This document shows, piece after piece, positions 45,565-54,392 of a DNA stretch of 64,000 bases. The position numbers were made by a program, and so were the translations under genes. Location of the stretch: contig NZ_JARVCO010000010.1 of assembly GCF_034531395.1 (NCBI RefSeq), positions 1,218,843 to 1,282,842 on the forward strand, written 5' to 3'. This DNA is from Pontiella agarivorans. GTDB lineage: Bacteria; Verrucomicrobiota; Kiritimatiellia; Kiritimatiellales; Pontiellaceae. The first letter of the stretch is position 1. Every line of letters starts with the position of its first letter. A model generated the notes under the pieces. It had not been told where the DNA came from and ran no database searches. It saw nothing but the letters and a program-made list of their open reading frames with translations.

Positions 45565-46783
45565 CTTCAGACTCCTTTTCTGGAGAGGTATTAATGGGTT
45601 GCTGCAGCAATTGGTAGGTTTCCCGCGCAATGGCCAGTTCTTCGTTGGTCTGGATGACCAGGATGTGCATCCGGCTTTCGGGGGCGGCGATATCGCAGGG
45701 CAGGGTGGTTGCCGTCCGGTTTTTTCCGGTGTCGAGCTGAAGGCCGAAGCAGGTGAGATCCCGGCAGACTTTTTCGCGGACATCGGGCACCTGTTCGCCC
45801 ACGGTATCGGTGAATATCACCGCGTCGGGCTGACCGATTACCGTTAGATAGGCTCCCAGATATTTGCGGATGCGCCAGATATAAGCTGCGGCGGTGTCCC
45901 GCACGGATTCATCGGGGTCGTCGGTCGTGAGAATGTCGCGGATATCTCCGGAGGTTCCGCTGAGTCCCAAAACGCCGCTCCGCGTATTCAGCACCTTTTC
46001 GACGGCCGATTCTCCGCCCTTTTCAGAGATCAGGAGGCTGAGCGTAAGTGCCGGATCGATATCGCCGCAGCGGGTGCTCATGATGAGTCCCTGCAGGGGT
46101 GAAAAGCCCATGGTGTTGTCCACGCTACGACCGTTTTTCACGGCGCAGAGACTGGCTCCGCCGCTGCCGAGATGGCAGCTGACAACATTCAGGGTGTTCA
46201 GTGGTTTATTCAGTATGCGGGCCGCTTCCTCCACCACAAACCGGTGGCTGGTGCCATGAAAACCGTATTTGCGAAGGCCATGCCGCTCGCGGAGTTTTTC
46301 AGGAATGGCATAGGTGTAGGCTTCCTCCGGGATGGTTGCATGAAATGCAGTATCAAAGACCGCAACCTGCGGAAGGTCGGGATACTGCATGCTGCAGCTG
46401 TGCATTAAATTCAGGGTCGGCGGATTATGCAGTGGCGCGAGGTTGTTGAGGGCTTCCAGCCGCTGAACGGCTTCCGGGTTCATGCGGGTCGGCTGGGTGA
46501 ACCGGGTGCCGCCGTGGACGGTCCGGTGTCCGAGTGCATCGGGTTTGAGTCCGGCCTCTTCCAGCAGGTGCATCACCTCCTTGAATGCCGCGCCGTGGTT
46601 GGGCATATCAGCATAGTGTACTTTCTGCTCACCTCCGCCGACGCGATGATAGATGCGTGATGATTCAGCCGTTGCCGGTCCGACCCGCTGGGCTTCACCC
46701 GCCGCAATTTCGGTTTCGGCGGGGAAGGCAATGAGCCGGTATTTCAGCGATGAGCTGCCGCAGTTGAAAACAAGAATGTTCAT
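45545..46783 (-). CDS. ackA: Acetate kinase
   Basis: Interconverts acetate + ATP and acetyl phosphate. The 412 residues contain NCGSSSLKYRL (N7 and the Ser row), GHRTVHGG, FDTAFHATIP, GFHGTSHR, CHLGSGGASLCAV and DNTMGFSPLQGL, with all expected ligands visible. It lies 12 bp after the M20 peptidase and overlaps the degenerate paralogue. The operon has a sigma-54-type promoter ahead of the peptidase. No phosphotransacetylase gene is in the window. Confidence 0.93.
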   Translation of the reverse strand: MNILVFNCGSSSLKYRLIAFPAETEIAAGEAQRVGPATAESSRIYHRVGGGEQKVHYADMPNHGAAFKEVMHLLEEAGLKPDALGHRTVHGGTRFTQPTRMNPEAVQRLEALNNLAPLHNPPTLNLMHSCSMQYPDLPQVAVFDTAFHATIPEEAYTYAIPEKLRERHGLRKYGFHGTSHRFVVEEAARILNKPLNTLNVVSCHLGSGGASLCAVKNGRSVDNTMGFSPLQGLIMSTRCGDIDPALTLSLLISEKGGESAVEKVLNTRSGVLGLSGTSGDIRDILTTDDPDESVRDTAAAYIWRIRKYLGAYLTVIGQPDAVIFTDTVGEQVPDVREKVCRDLTCFGLQLDTGKNRTATTLPCDIAAPESRMHILVIQTNEELAIARETYQLLQQPINTSPEKESEDEKLTA

Positions 46784-46795
46784 GCATCCACTCCG

Positions 46796-48013
46796 TTATA
46801 TTTCATCTGCGGTCCAGCCGCAGACCGGTACGCCGATCAGTGCGTGCACAATGGATGCCGTGCCGTAGACAGATTGCTGGATATCGGAGCAGGCCACCTG
46901 TTCGTTTGCGGCGTGCGCATGATCTTCGTTCCCGGGGCCGTAGCCGATGGTGGGAATGTTGAAGTCGTTCACCAGTACCGCGCCAGCTGTACCCATTCCG
47001 AGTTTTCCGAGTTTCCATCGGCCGGTTCGTACTTCGCAGTCGGCTGCGGCCAATGCCTGCCGTGAACGCTCGATCAGCCGGCAGAACGGATCCGTGGTCC
47101 AGGCGTTGGAAATGCGCCGTACGGTGACCATGTGTCCGCTGTGCATACGCTGGGTCTCTTCGTGCACGGCGACGGCGGCATTAATGTCGGGCAGGGGTTT
47201 GACGGCGAGTTGAACATGCTGGTTGATTTCGTCCAGCACCGCTTCGGCCGGCATGCCTTCAACCATTCGCTGGGCCATGTGCAGGGTTCTGCGGGAGCGA
47301 CCGCTTTCATCCGGCTGAATCGGGCCGATTTCGCGGATTTCGGTCCACGAAGGCTGCTGCTCCGGTTCGTCATATTCTGCAGTGATTTTCCGGGTGGCGT
47401 CGTGCAGGGTTTCCGTGGCGGAGCTGTCGATCAGGATATCCACCTCAATCCATCCGTCGTGGCCGTAATAGAGTCCGAGGCTGGTGGGTTCGCCGAGAAT
47501 GGCATAGTCGGGCATCAGGCCGAGTTCCGGAAGGGTCTGTTCCAGCAGACCCCGGATGCCGACGCTTGCACCGTTTTCTTCGGCGACTGTGGCCGCCACA
47601 ACCAGATTACCCCGCAGAGGGAGCAGGCTGCGTTTCAGCAGAGCGCCGGTATAAACCTGGGCGGCCAGTCCTGCTTTGCAGTCAGCCGCGCCCGTTCCAT
47701 ACAGTTTGCCGTCAGCAAGTTTTCCTTCAAAGGGCGATGTTTTCCACAGTTCGTTATCTTCCGGATTGACGGTGTCCATATGGCTGTTGAGCAATATGGT
47801 CGGTTTGCCTTCGTGTCCGAGCATGGTTCCGATCACGTTCCCGAAGTCGTCGCGGTAGACCTGATCGTAGCCGATATTCTGCATTTCGCGTTCGGTGCAG
47901 GCGGCCACCTCCGCTTCGTGTCCGCTGGTGCTGGGAATCTGAATCAGCCGCTGTGCAAAGTTGATTTCCCGCGCATGGAGCCCGGTATTTTTGCCTCTGA
48001 GTATTGAGTACAT
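46796..48013 (-). CDS. M20-family metallopeptidase/deacylase (YgeY-like)
   Basis: The 405-residue dinuclear-zinc hydrolase has LNSHMDTVNP (His and Asp), YGTGAADCKAGLAA (bridging Asp), VAEENGAS (catalytic Glu pair), GEPTSLG and DHAHAANEQV (final His). It resembles YgeY/ArgE-type enzymes. Because acetate kinase follows directly, an amidohydrolase that releases acetate from an N-acetylated substrate is attractive, but inference. First gene of the sigma-54 operon. Confidence 0.85.
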   Translation of the reverse strand: MYSILRGKNTGLHAREINFAQRLIQIPSTSGHEAEVAACTEREMQNIGYDQVYRDDFGNVIGTMLGHEGKPTILLNSHMDTVNPEDNELWKTSPFEGKLADGKLYGTGAADCKAGLAAQVYTGALLKRSLLPLRGNLVVAATVAEENGASVGIRGLLEQTLPELGLMPDYAILGEPTSLGLYYGHDGWIEVDILIDSSATETLHDATRKITAEYDEPEQQPSWTEIREIGPIQPDESGRSRRTLHMAQRMVEGMPAEAVLDEINQHVQLAVKPLPDINAAVAVHEETQRMHSGHMVTVRRISNAWTTDPFCRLIERSRQALAAADCEVRTGRWKLGKLGMGTAGAVLVNDFNIPTIGYGPGNEDHAHAANEQVACSDIQQSVYGTASIVHALIGVPVCGWTADEI

Positions 48014-48050
48014 GATTTATCTCCTGTCTGTTGTGTTATGGGTCCCCTTA

Positions 48051-48066
48051 TGCAGATAGTGAGCCA
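48051..48066 (-). promoter_or_regulatory. Sigma-54 (-24/-12) promoter of the M20-ackA operon
   Basis: On the minus strand: TGGCTCACTATCTGCA, with GG and GC separated by exactly 10 bases (consensus TGGC-N8-TTGCA-like, GG-N10-GC invariant). It is 38-53 bp upstream of the peptidase start, and a sigma-54 activator gene is divergent from it. Confidence 0.75.
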
Positions 48067-48133
48067 TCGGGAGGCTGGTTTCTGTATTGACCGATGGGGC
48101 AGACGGTTGGGGGAATACAAGGAAAAGTTAAAT

Positions 48134-48169
48134 ATGAAATACTATTTCATTGTGAAATAGTATGTTTCA
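48134..48169. promoter_or_regulatory. Overlapping inverted repeats: likely enhancer sites for the sigma-54 activator
   Basis: ATGAAATACTATTTCAT (48134-48150) is a perfect 8+1+8 repeat. It overlaps a 9+3+9 repeat with arms ACTATTTCA and TGAAATAGT (48141-48161), followed by TGAAATAGTATGTTTCA (48153-48169). The block lies about 70-120 bp upstream of the -24/-12 promoter, the usual distance for an upstream activating sequence. Confidence 0.65.
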
Positions 48170-48184
48170 TATAAATATACTTTT

Positions 48185-49813
48185 ATGAAAGCAGAAGAAC
48201 TACAGCTGGATGAGTTGATCCGCTTTTCCGACGGGCTGATCAGCCTGCAGGGAAGACGGCTTATTCTTCATGATATACGGGCTTTTGCGCATTTGCGCAA
48301 AGATCTGCTCGAAGGGGTCGGGCCTGTGCCCGCCCGCAAAATTATGACGCGTTTCGGGTATATTCAGGGGCAGGCCGATGCCGCTGCGATGAAACGGATT
48401 TTCGAGTGGGATAATCTCGAGGAATGGCTGCGGGCCGGGCCGGCCATGCAGTCGTTGCAGGGGCTCGCGAAGGTGACGGTCGATAAATTTGATCTCGATG
48501 AGGAGCAGGGGCGGTTCCATATGGAGGTTTCGTGGAGAGCCTCTTTTGAGGCGGCGGAATATTCGGCCGCATTTGGGGAAGCGGATGCTCCGGTCTGCTG
48601 GATTCAGACGGGATATGCCAGCGGATATGCCTCGTTCTGTCTCGGGAGAGAGGTGGTGTTCATTGAGGATCAATGTCTGGCGACCGGAAGAAAACTGTGC
48701 AGAGCGACCGGCCGCGATGTGGATTCGTGGGGTCAGAAACTCGAGTTGCACAGGGGTTATTTTCAGGAGGTGGAAATCGGCCGGGAGGTTCGTAAGCTTT
48801 CCGAGGAATTAAAACAGAGCGAACTCAGGCTGGCCCGTCAGCGGCGGCGGATGAGTCAGCTCGAAAATAAAACCAATCCCACTTTTTTCGAGGTGCACAG
48901 TACCGCGTTCGGGCAGGTGGTGGATCTGGCTGCGCGGGTGGCGCGCTATGATTCTTCGGTTGTGATTACGGGCGAGAGCGGGGTTGGGAAAGAAGTGCTG
49001 GCGCGGTATATTCACCGTAGCTCAGACCGTTCGGAAAATGCATTTGTTGCGGTAAACTGCGCGGCACTGCCGGAGACGCTGCTCGACAGTGAGCTGTTTG
49101 GACATAAGGCGGGCTCGTTTACCGGTGCGCAGCACGATCGGATCGGTTTGTTTGAGGAGGCGGACGGCGGCACGGTTTTTCTTGATGAAATTGGGGATAT
49201 TCCGCTGGCCCTTCAGATGAAACTGCTGCGGGTGCTGCAGGAGCGCGAAATTATCCGGGTGGGTGAAAATCGTCCCCGAAAAGTGAATGTCCGCATTCTG
49301 GCGGCCACCAACAATAATCTGGCGGAATCGGTTCAGGCGGGTTCCTTCCGGGAAGATCTGTATTACCGGTTGCGTGTCATTGAAATTGAAATTCCTCCGC
49401 TGCGGGAACGGTCGGAGGATATTCTGCCGCTGGCCCGCTATTTTGTGAGCCGGATATCAACCCGGTTCAATAAGCCGGATCTGCATCTGGATGCCAAATG
49501 TCTGAATTATCTGCAGGCGTACCGTTGGCCGGGCAATGTCCGCGAACTGGAAAATGCGATGGAGCGGGCCGTGGTGCTGTGCAGTAAAGAGATGATTCTG
49601 CCGGAGCATCTTCCACCGTATATTCTGCATCCGGCAGCCGATGCCGGTCCTGATGCATTTTCTCCGCAGCGTACACTGGCGGAAGTGGAACAGGAACATA
49701 TTCTGCGGGTGCTGGACTGGACCGGCGGCAATAAATCCCGAACTGCGAGAACGTTGGGAATCAGTCCTGCCACACTGTGGCGTAAGCTGAAAGATATTGA
49801 GAAGAAGCCCTGA
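48185..49813 (+). CDS. Sigma-54-dependent enhancer-binding protein (XylR/V4R-type sensor)
   Basis: 542 residues. The N-terminal XylR-like domain with V4R (about 20-200: [30 protein letters not shown]) senses a small ligand, then a coiled linker. The AAA+ domain has Walker [15 protein letters not shown] (usually GAFTGA), Walker [12 protein letters not shown] and [12 protein letters not shown]. The C-terminal Fis-type HTH is [21 protein letters not shown]. The GSFTGA variant in the sigma-54 contact loop is unusual. It is divergent from the M20-ackA operon, which it probably activates. Confidence 0.92.
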   Translation: MKAEELQLDELIRFSDGLISLQGRRLILHDIRAFAHLRKDLLEGVGPVPARKIMTRFGYIQGQADAAAMKRIFEWDNLEEWLRAGPAMQSLQGLAKVTVDKFDLDEEQGRFHMEVSWRASFEAAEYSAAFGEADAPVCWIQTGYASGYASFCLGREVVFIEDQCLATGRKLCRATGRDVDSWGQKLELHRGYFQEVEIGREVRKLSEELKQSELRLARQRRRMSQLENKTNPTFFEVHSTAFGQVVDLAARVARYDSSVVITGESGVGKEVLARYIHRSSDRSENAFVAVNCAALPETLLDSELFGHKAGSFTGAQHDRIGLFEEADGGTVFLDEIGDIPLALQMKLLRVLQEREIIRVGENRPRKVNVRILAATNNNLAESVQAGSFREDLYYRLRVIEIEIPPLRERSEDILPLARYFVSRISTRFNKPDLHLDAKCLNYLQAYRWPGNVRELENAMERAVVLCSKEMILPEHLPPYILHPAADAGPDAFSPQRTLAEVEQEHILRVLDWTGGNKSRTARTLGISPATLWRKLKDIEKKP

Positions 49814-49830
49814 GATGAGAGGAGGGCCCT

Positions 49831-51174
49831 ATGCCGGATATTCCGAAAGAATATATAGAAAATCTGCTGGCTCCGCTACTGGCGGCGCAGATTTTTATGG
49901 GGGTTTTAATCTATGTCCTGATTGTTCGGAAACGGATTTCAGCGGATTATAAACTGCTTGTCTGTTTTCTTCTGACGTTCACAATCTTTCTGGCCGGCCG
50001 GGCTGTTCAGGAGTTTTCCGATGCCGTTACCGGCCAGAAAATTCTGCTGTTCCGGATGGCGTTGCTGTTTTCGGTGGGGGTTCCGTCGCTGCAGGTGGCT
50101 GCGGCCCGGCAGTCGGGATTTATCGGCCACTGGAAATGGGTGGTTCCTGCGTATGCAGCGGGGGCGTTGGTTGCGGTCGTTTATGTGGTTTATATGGATG
50201 CGGCAATGAGCGGATTTATTTTTACTGAGGAGATGCTTTCCGCATCTCCTGTGCCGGCGACTATTCGCACCGGACGGGGAATACTGCTCTACGGGGCATT
50301 GATCACTCTGGTGCTGCCGTCAGGATTTTTAATGGTTCGGGAATTGTCGGGCGGCCGGAACCGGACCTTGTCGGGATTTCTTTCCGGGGCATTGATTTTC
50401 GGTATTTTTATGATGGTGGGGGTTTCCGGGGATCACCGCGTTGCATTTTATTATACGGGGTCGGTGATTCCGGCCTGCTGCTGGGCGTGGTCGGTTTTTC
50501 AGGATATTCGCGATATGAAAGGCCGTGCCGCACTGCTTAAAGAAGAGCTGCAGTATCTTGTGCTATCCGGAAAAAAAGCCGATGTGCCGCGTATCGGTGA
50601 ACTGCTCCGCACGCTTGAAGCGCTTTCCGAGGGCAATCTGGATCGGTATAAAATCCGGGTCCGCGAAATCCTGAGCATGCTCACGGATGTGACGATTACA
50701 GCCGGAGGAGATCCCGAAGGGCTGATTGAGCGTCACCGGGAGCAGGAGCGTGCCATTGAAGAAAGCGGAAATCCGGAAAACATCCGGGCGATTGCAGAGA
50801 CAGAAGCGGCCGAGCTTTCTGCAATGATTGCGGATATTCCGGAGCAGCGGACCAATATGCTGGTGAATCGTGCGAAGGCCTATATCGGGGATCATTTCAG
50901 CGAGGGGGTCAGCGTGTCGATGGTGGCGGAGCAGCTGGGAGTCAGCCGGGCTCACTTGATGCGGGAGTTTAAAAAGGCCTCAGAGCAGACCGTAAATCAG
51001 TATATCACGACACTTCGCATGGAACGGGCCAAAGAGCTGCTGCGCGATCGGTCTGTTACGGATACGGCATTCGAAGTCGGCTATAATAATTCGAATTATT
51101 TCAGCACGGTGTTTAAAAAAACAGAAGGGCTCTCGCCGCTTGAGTTCAAAAAACTGCAGGAATTCGGATCCTGA
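49831..51174 (+). CDS. Membrane-anchored AraC-family regulator
   Basis: The 447-residue protein has seven hydrophobic helices in the N-terminal half (about 10-240), then a charged cytoplasmic linker and a C-terminal AraC HTH pair (about 345-445: VNRAKAYIGDHFSEGVSVSMVAEQLGVSRAHLMREFKKA and GYNNSNYFSTVFKKTEGLSPLEFK). The membrane part probably senses an external or membrane signal, as in other 7TM-AraC proteins (inference). It is 18 bp after the sigma-54 activator gene and may be co-transcribed. It could regulate the GH105 gene downstream. Confidence 0.85.
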   Translation: MPDIPKEYIENLLAPLLAAQIFMGVLIYVLIVRKRISADYKLLVCFLLTFTIFLAGRAVQEFSDAVTGQKILLFRMALLFSVGVPSLQVAAARQSGFIGHWKWVVPAYAAGALVAVVYVVYMDAAMSGFIFTEEMLSASPVPATIRTGRGILLYGALITLVLPSGFLMVRELSGGRNRTLSGFLSGALIFGIFMMVGVSGDHRVAFYYTGSVIPACCWAWSVFQDIRDMKGRAALLKEELQYLVLSGKKADVPRIGELLRTLEALSEGNLDRYKIRVREILSMLTDVTITAGGDPEGLIERHREQERAIEESGNPENIRAIAETEAAELSAMIADIPEQRTNMLVNRAKAYIGDHFSEGVSVSMVAEQLGVSRAHLMREFKKASEQTVNQYITTLRMERAKELLRDRSVTDTAFEVGYNNSNYFSTVFKKTEGLSPLEFKKLQEFGS

Positions 51175-51345
51175 TTTTTCCCGTTTTCCTTGGAAATAAA
51201 CCGAATATCACTATTTGAGAGATTTTATGGTCATCATTCCGGAGGCATGAAATCCTGAATCCATCTATTGCTGGTTCTGCGGCACATCACCGGGCGTGTG
51301 CTGCGGAGAGCGGAGTTCTCCGATAAACAGACAGGAGATGGAGTT

Positions 51346-54330
51346 ATGATTCGAACACTGATTTTCACCTTTCTTACCGCACTGGCTTTTTCGGCAGGGG
51401 GGCGGGAGCATGCATCGTATTTTGAACCCGAAGTCATTCGTTCGACGATGAAGCGGGTGAATGCGTATGCTGTGGAGCATCCCTGGCGGGAATATGACCG
51501 CGACTGGATTCGGGCGACCCTCTATACCGGCGTGATGGAGGCCTACCATGCGACGGGTGATCCTGCCTATTTGCAGCAGGCAGAGACCTGGGCAGAGAAA
51601 CACCACTATAGTCTGGGTCATGAACATTCCGGGTTCAACCGCATGTTCTGCACAATGACCTGGCTGGAACTCTATCTGCTGCAGCCTGATCCGAAAAAGA
51701 TCGAGCATATTGAAGCGGGGCTGCAGAAGGAGAAGCTGTTTAAGCCTGAAATCGGAAGAATCTGGTATGGCCACGAGCCGCACCAGACAGATGCCGGCTG
51801 GGTTTATGCCGATTCACTGTACGCAGCACCTGCATTTGCCATGCTTTTTCAGGCAACGGGAAACCGGCACTATCTGGATCTGTTGCATGATGCATTCTGG
51901 AATATTACCGACAAAATTTATGATTCGGAGGATGATCTTTATTACCGGGACCCGCATTATATCGGAAAGAAATCGGCTTACGGCGAAAAGGTGCTCTGGG
52001 CGCGCGGAAACGGCTGGGTATTTGCGGGGATGGCGCGGCTGTTGAAGTATCTTCCGAAAGAGGATCCGTATTACGGGCGCTATGTTGAGCTGTACAAAAA
52101 GATGGCGGCTTCGCTGGCCGGACGGCAGGGCGATGACGGATTCTGGCGTGCGAACCTTGCCGATGACTGGCATTACCGGATGCCGGAAAGCAGCAGTACA
52201 GCCTTTTTTACGGCCGGTTTCGCCTGGGGAGTTCGGGAAGGAATTCTGGATGCGGCAACCTATCTTCCGGTGGTGATTCGCGGATGGGATGCGCTGAACA
52301 GTGCGATACATCCGGATGGTTTTATGGGATGGATTCAGCCGGTGGATGCCGCACCGCGACCGTCGCACCCGAAATCGACACAGGAATACGGGGTCGGCCT
52401 GTTTCTCTATGCCGGTGCTCAGGTATACCAATTGGTGAAAGAGGGGGTCATTACGCCCGAAGTGGTAAACGCCGGTCTTCCGGAGCAGAGCCGGCTGCTG
52501 CCTCCTGCCGCCTTTACGGATGCGTTTATCCCCGCAAACCATCCGGCGGCAAAGCAGATGAATGCTTTTCTTGCTCACCAGTCACGGAAGGAAATAAAGC
52601 CGCTTGGGTATAAACGCGAGGACTATCTTGAGGTGATCGCCGGGCAGGTGAAGGTGATGCATACTTTTCAGAATAAGGAAGGACGGATTATTGATCCGGT
52701 AGATCATATGGAGCGGTATTATTCCACTCCGTGTTATGCTCACAGTGTTGCTGCTCTGGCTGCTTCCGGTTATCCGGTCCGTGATGAGATTATTGAAAGC
52801 GGGATGAAGGCGCTGGATGTTGCGCTGGGTGATATGGCGGCTGACTCGGGGATGGGGCACAGCGATTTTTATACGTGGCCGATGGTACTCGCCGTGGAGC
52901 TTCTCGACGGAGTAGCTTCCGAAGAACGGAAAGCGGAATGGCGGCGGAAGCTGGGTGAAATCGACCACACAAAATATCATTTCTACCGGAAGCCGGTGGA
53001 TCCGCTGGACCATCGCGGATTTTATAAAATCTACAATGGCCATTTTGCGATCAACTGGAATCTGGTTCATACTGCCGGAGAATGGGCGCGAACGCGTCAT
53101 GGTTTCGGTGATCCGTGGTATGTGGATTACTGTCTGACCATGCAGCTGAAAAACTTTTCAAAATACGGTATGTATAACGAGGGAGGGAATCCGCTGGCCT
53201 ATGACCTTTTTGCGCGGCATTACCTGAATGGCATGCTGGAAAAAGGCTACGATTCATATGTTTATTCAACCTATCGGGATATTCTGTGGCGCGGTGCGTG
53301 GACTTCGCTGCTGATGCAGTCACCGTTTGGTGAGCTGCCGACCGGGTTTCGCAGTTCGCACCATATCTGGAACGAGGCCGAGCAGGCGGTTGTTTTTGAA
53401 ATATATGCCGCGGCTTATGCCAAAGCCGGAAAGAAAGCCGAGGCGGGGGCATTCAAGCGGGCCGCAAATCTTTCGCTCGCATCCGTTAAAAGCTGGATGC
53501 GGCCCGACGGCACGGGTTATGTGGTGAAAAACCGTTATCCGATCGAAGCGAAGCATGGCTATGAACGTTATTCCAAGCATTCGTGTTACAACCTGCTGAC
53601 CTGTTCGATGCTGGCGCAGGCGTGGCAGTTTGCGGATGATTCAATTGAAGAACTTCCGGCTCCGGCCGATACGGGCGGTTATGTTGTTCCGGTGCTGAGG
53701 CATTTCCGGAAAATTTTTGCCAATGCTGCCGGAAATTATGTGGAATATGATATCAACGGCGATCACCAATACAATCCGACCGGACTGCTGCGTATTCACC
53801 TGAAAAACGGGCACCCGCAGCTGGGTCCTTCTGACGGAGCCGCTTCGCAGTTCAGCGGTAAGGGCGTGAATCTGGCCGTGGGGCCGTCATGGAAAAAGGC
53901 AGATGGAACATGGGAGAAACTGGCAGACTATAATGGAAAGAATCCGTGGATCGAAATTCTGGAGGAATCCGTTGATACGGTCCGTTTTAAGGTGGTCTAT
54001 CCGGATGTAACCCAGACGATTACGGTCGATAGCCGCGGGGTGACGGTGGAGGATGTGGTGAAAGACTCCGATAAAATCCGGGTTTCCTTTCCTGCACTGG
54101 TCTTCGATGGAAGAGAACGCACGCTGGTTGAGCTTAAAGAGCATCAGCTCAGGTTGACGTTGAATGGTAAAGGCGTGGTTTTTTCCGTGCTTCAACCCGC
54201 CGGTCTTCAGCTGAAGCGCTCCGGTGTGGAGCTGAATCATCGAAATGGCGTGGTTGAGGAATTTTCAGCGGAAACTCCGGGGAGCCGCATTATATACCGG
54301 ATTTCCGCAACGCCCGGAGCAACCCCCTAA
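51346..54330 (+). CDS. Exported GH105-type hydrolase fused to a second alpha/alpha-toroid domain
   Basis: The 994-residue protein has a signal peptide (residues 1-18). The first half, to about residue 390, matches GH105/88 unsaturated-glucuronyl hydrolases (WARGNGWVFAGMARLLKYLP; PESSSTAFFTAGFAWGVREG). The second half, from about 420, is another helical toroid followed by beta-sheet (NWNLVHTAGEWARTRHGFG, GYERYSKHSCYNLLTCSMLAQAWQ, then a beta-rich end with VTQTITVDSRGVTVEDVVKDSD). This resembles polysaccharide lyases/hydrolases, but I do not recognise the family. Likely degradation of an acidic polysaccharide such as ulvan or pectin in the periplasm or outside. The ATG at 51346 follows AGGAGATGG. 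Confidence 0.82.
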   Translation: MIRTLIFTFLTALAFSAGGREHASYFEPEVIRSTMKRVNAYAVEHPWREYDRDWIRATLYTGVMEAYHATGDPAYLQQAETWAEKHHYSLGHEHSGFNRMFCTMTWLELYLLQPDPKKIEHIEAGLQKEKLFKPEIGRIWYGHEPHQTDAGWVYADSLYAAPAFAMLFQATGNRHYLDLLHDAFWNITDKIYDSEDDLYYRDPHYIGKKSAYGEKVLWARGNGWVFAGMARLLKYLPKEDPYYGRYVELYKKMAASLAGRQGDDGFWRANLADDWHYRMPESSSTAFFTAGFAWGVREGILDAATYLPVVIRGWDALNSAIHPDGFMGWIQPVDAAPRPSHPKSTQEYGVGLFLYAGAQVYQLVKEGVITPEVVNAGLPEQSRLLPPAAFTDAFIPANHPAAKQMNAFLAHQSRKEIKPLGYKREDYLEVIAGQVKVMHTFQNKEGRIIDPVDHMERYYSTPCYAHSVAALAASGYPVRDEIIESGMKALDVALGDMAADSGMGHSDFYTWPMVLAVELLDGVASEERKAEWRRKLGEIDHTKYHFYRKPVDPLDHRGFYKIYNGHFAINWNLVHTAGEWARTRHGFGDPWYVDYCLTMQLKNFSKYGMYNEGGNPLAYDLFARHYLNGMLEKGYDSYVYSTYRDILWRGAWTSLLMQSPFGELPTGFRSSHHIWNEAEQAVVFEIYAAAYAKAGKKAEAGAFKRAANLSLASVKSWMRPDGTGYVVKNRYPIEAKHGYERYSKHSCYNLLTCSMLAQAWQFADDSIEELPAPADTGGYVVPVLRHFRKIFANAAGNYVEYDINGDHQYNPTGLLRIHLKNGHPQLGPSDGAASQFSGKGVNLAVGPSWKKADGTWEKLADYNGKNPWIEILEESVDTVRFKVVYPDVTQTITVDSRGVTVEDVVKDSDKIRVSFPALVFDGRERTLVELKEHQLRLTLNGKGVVFSVLQPAGLQLKRSGVELNHRNGVVEEFSAETPGSRIIYRISATPGATP

Positions 54331-54336
54331 ACACAA

Positions 54337-54364
54337 AAAGCCCGGAATGTTGATTCCGGGCTTT
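54337..54364. terminator. Bidirectional terminator hairpin between GH105 gene and asd
   Basis: AAAGCCCGGAAT / ATTCCGGGCTTT arms with a 4-base loop between two convergent genes. Confidence 0.75.
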
Positions 54365-54367
54365 AAG

Positions 54368-54382
54368 TTCCAAGGATTGGAA
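54368..54382. repeat. TTCCAA-N3-TTGGAA palindrome (perfect)
   Basis: TTCCAAGGATTGGAA between the terminator and the asd stop codon. Confidence 0.8.
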
Positions 54383-54392
54383 ACGGGATCGG

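Noticed and set aside
44437..45783. Extended version of the degenerate acetate kinase starting at 45783
   Set aside because: The first 70 residues are Pro/Ser/Lys-rich, overlap ackA out of frame and lack any acetate kinase similarity; the start at 45564 has a good ribosome-binding site.
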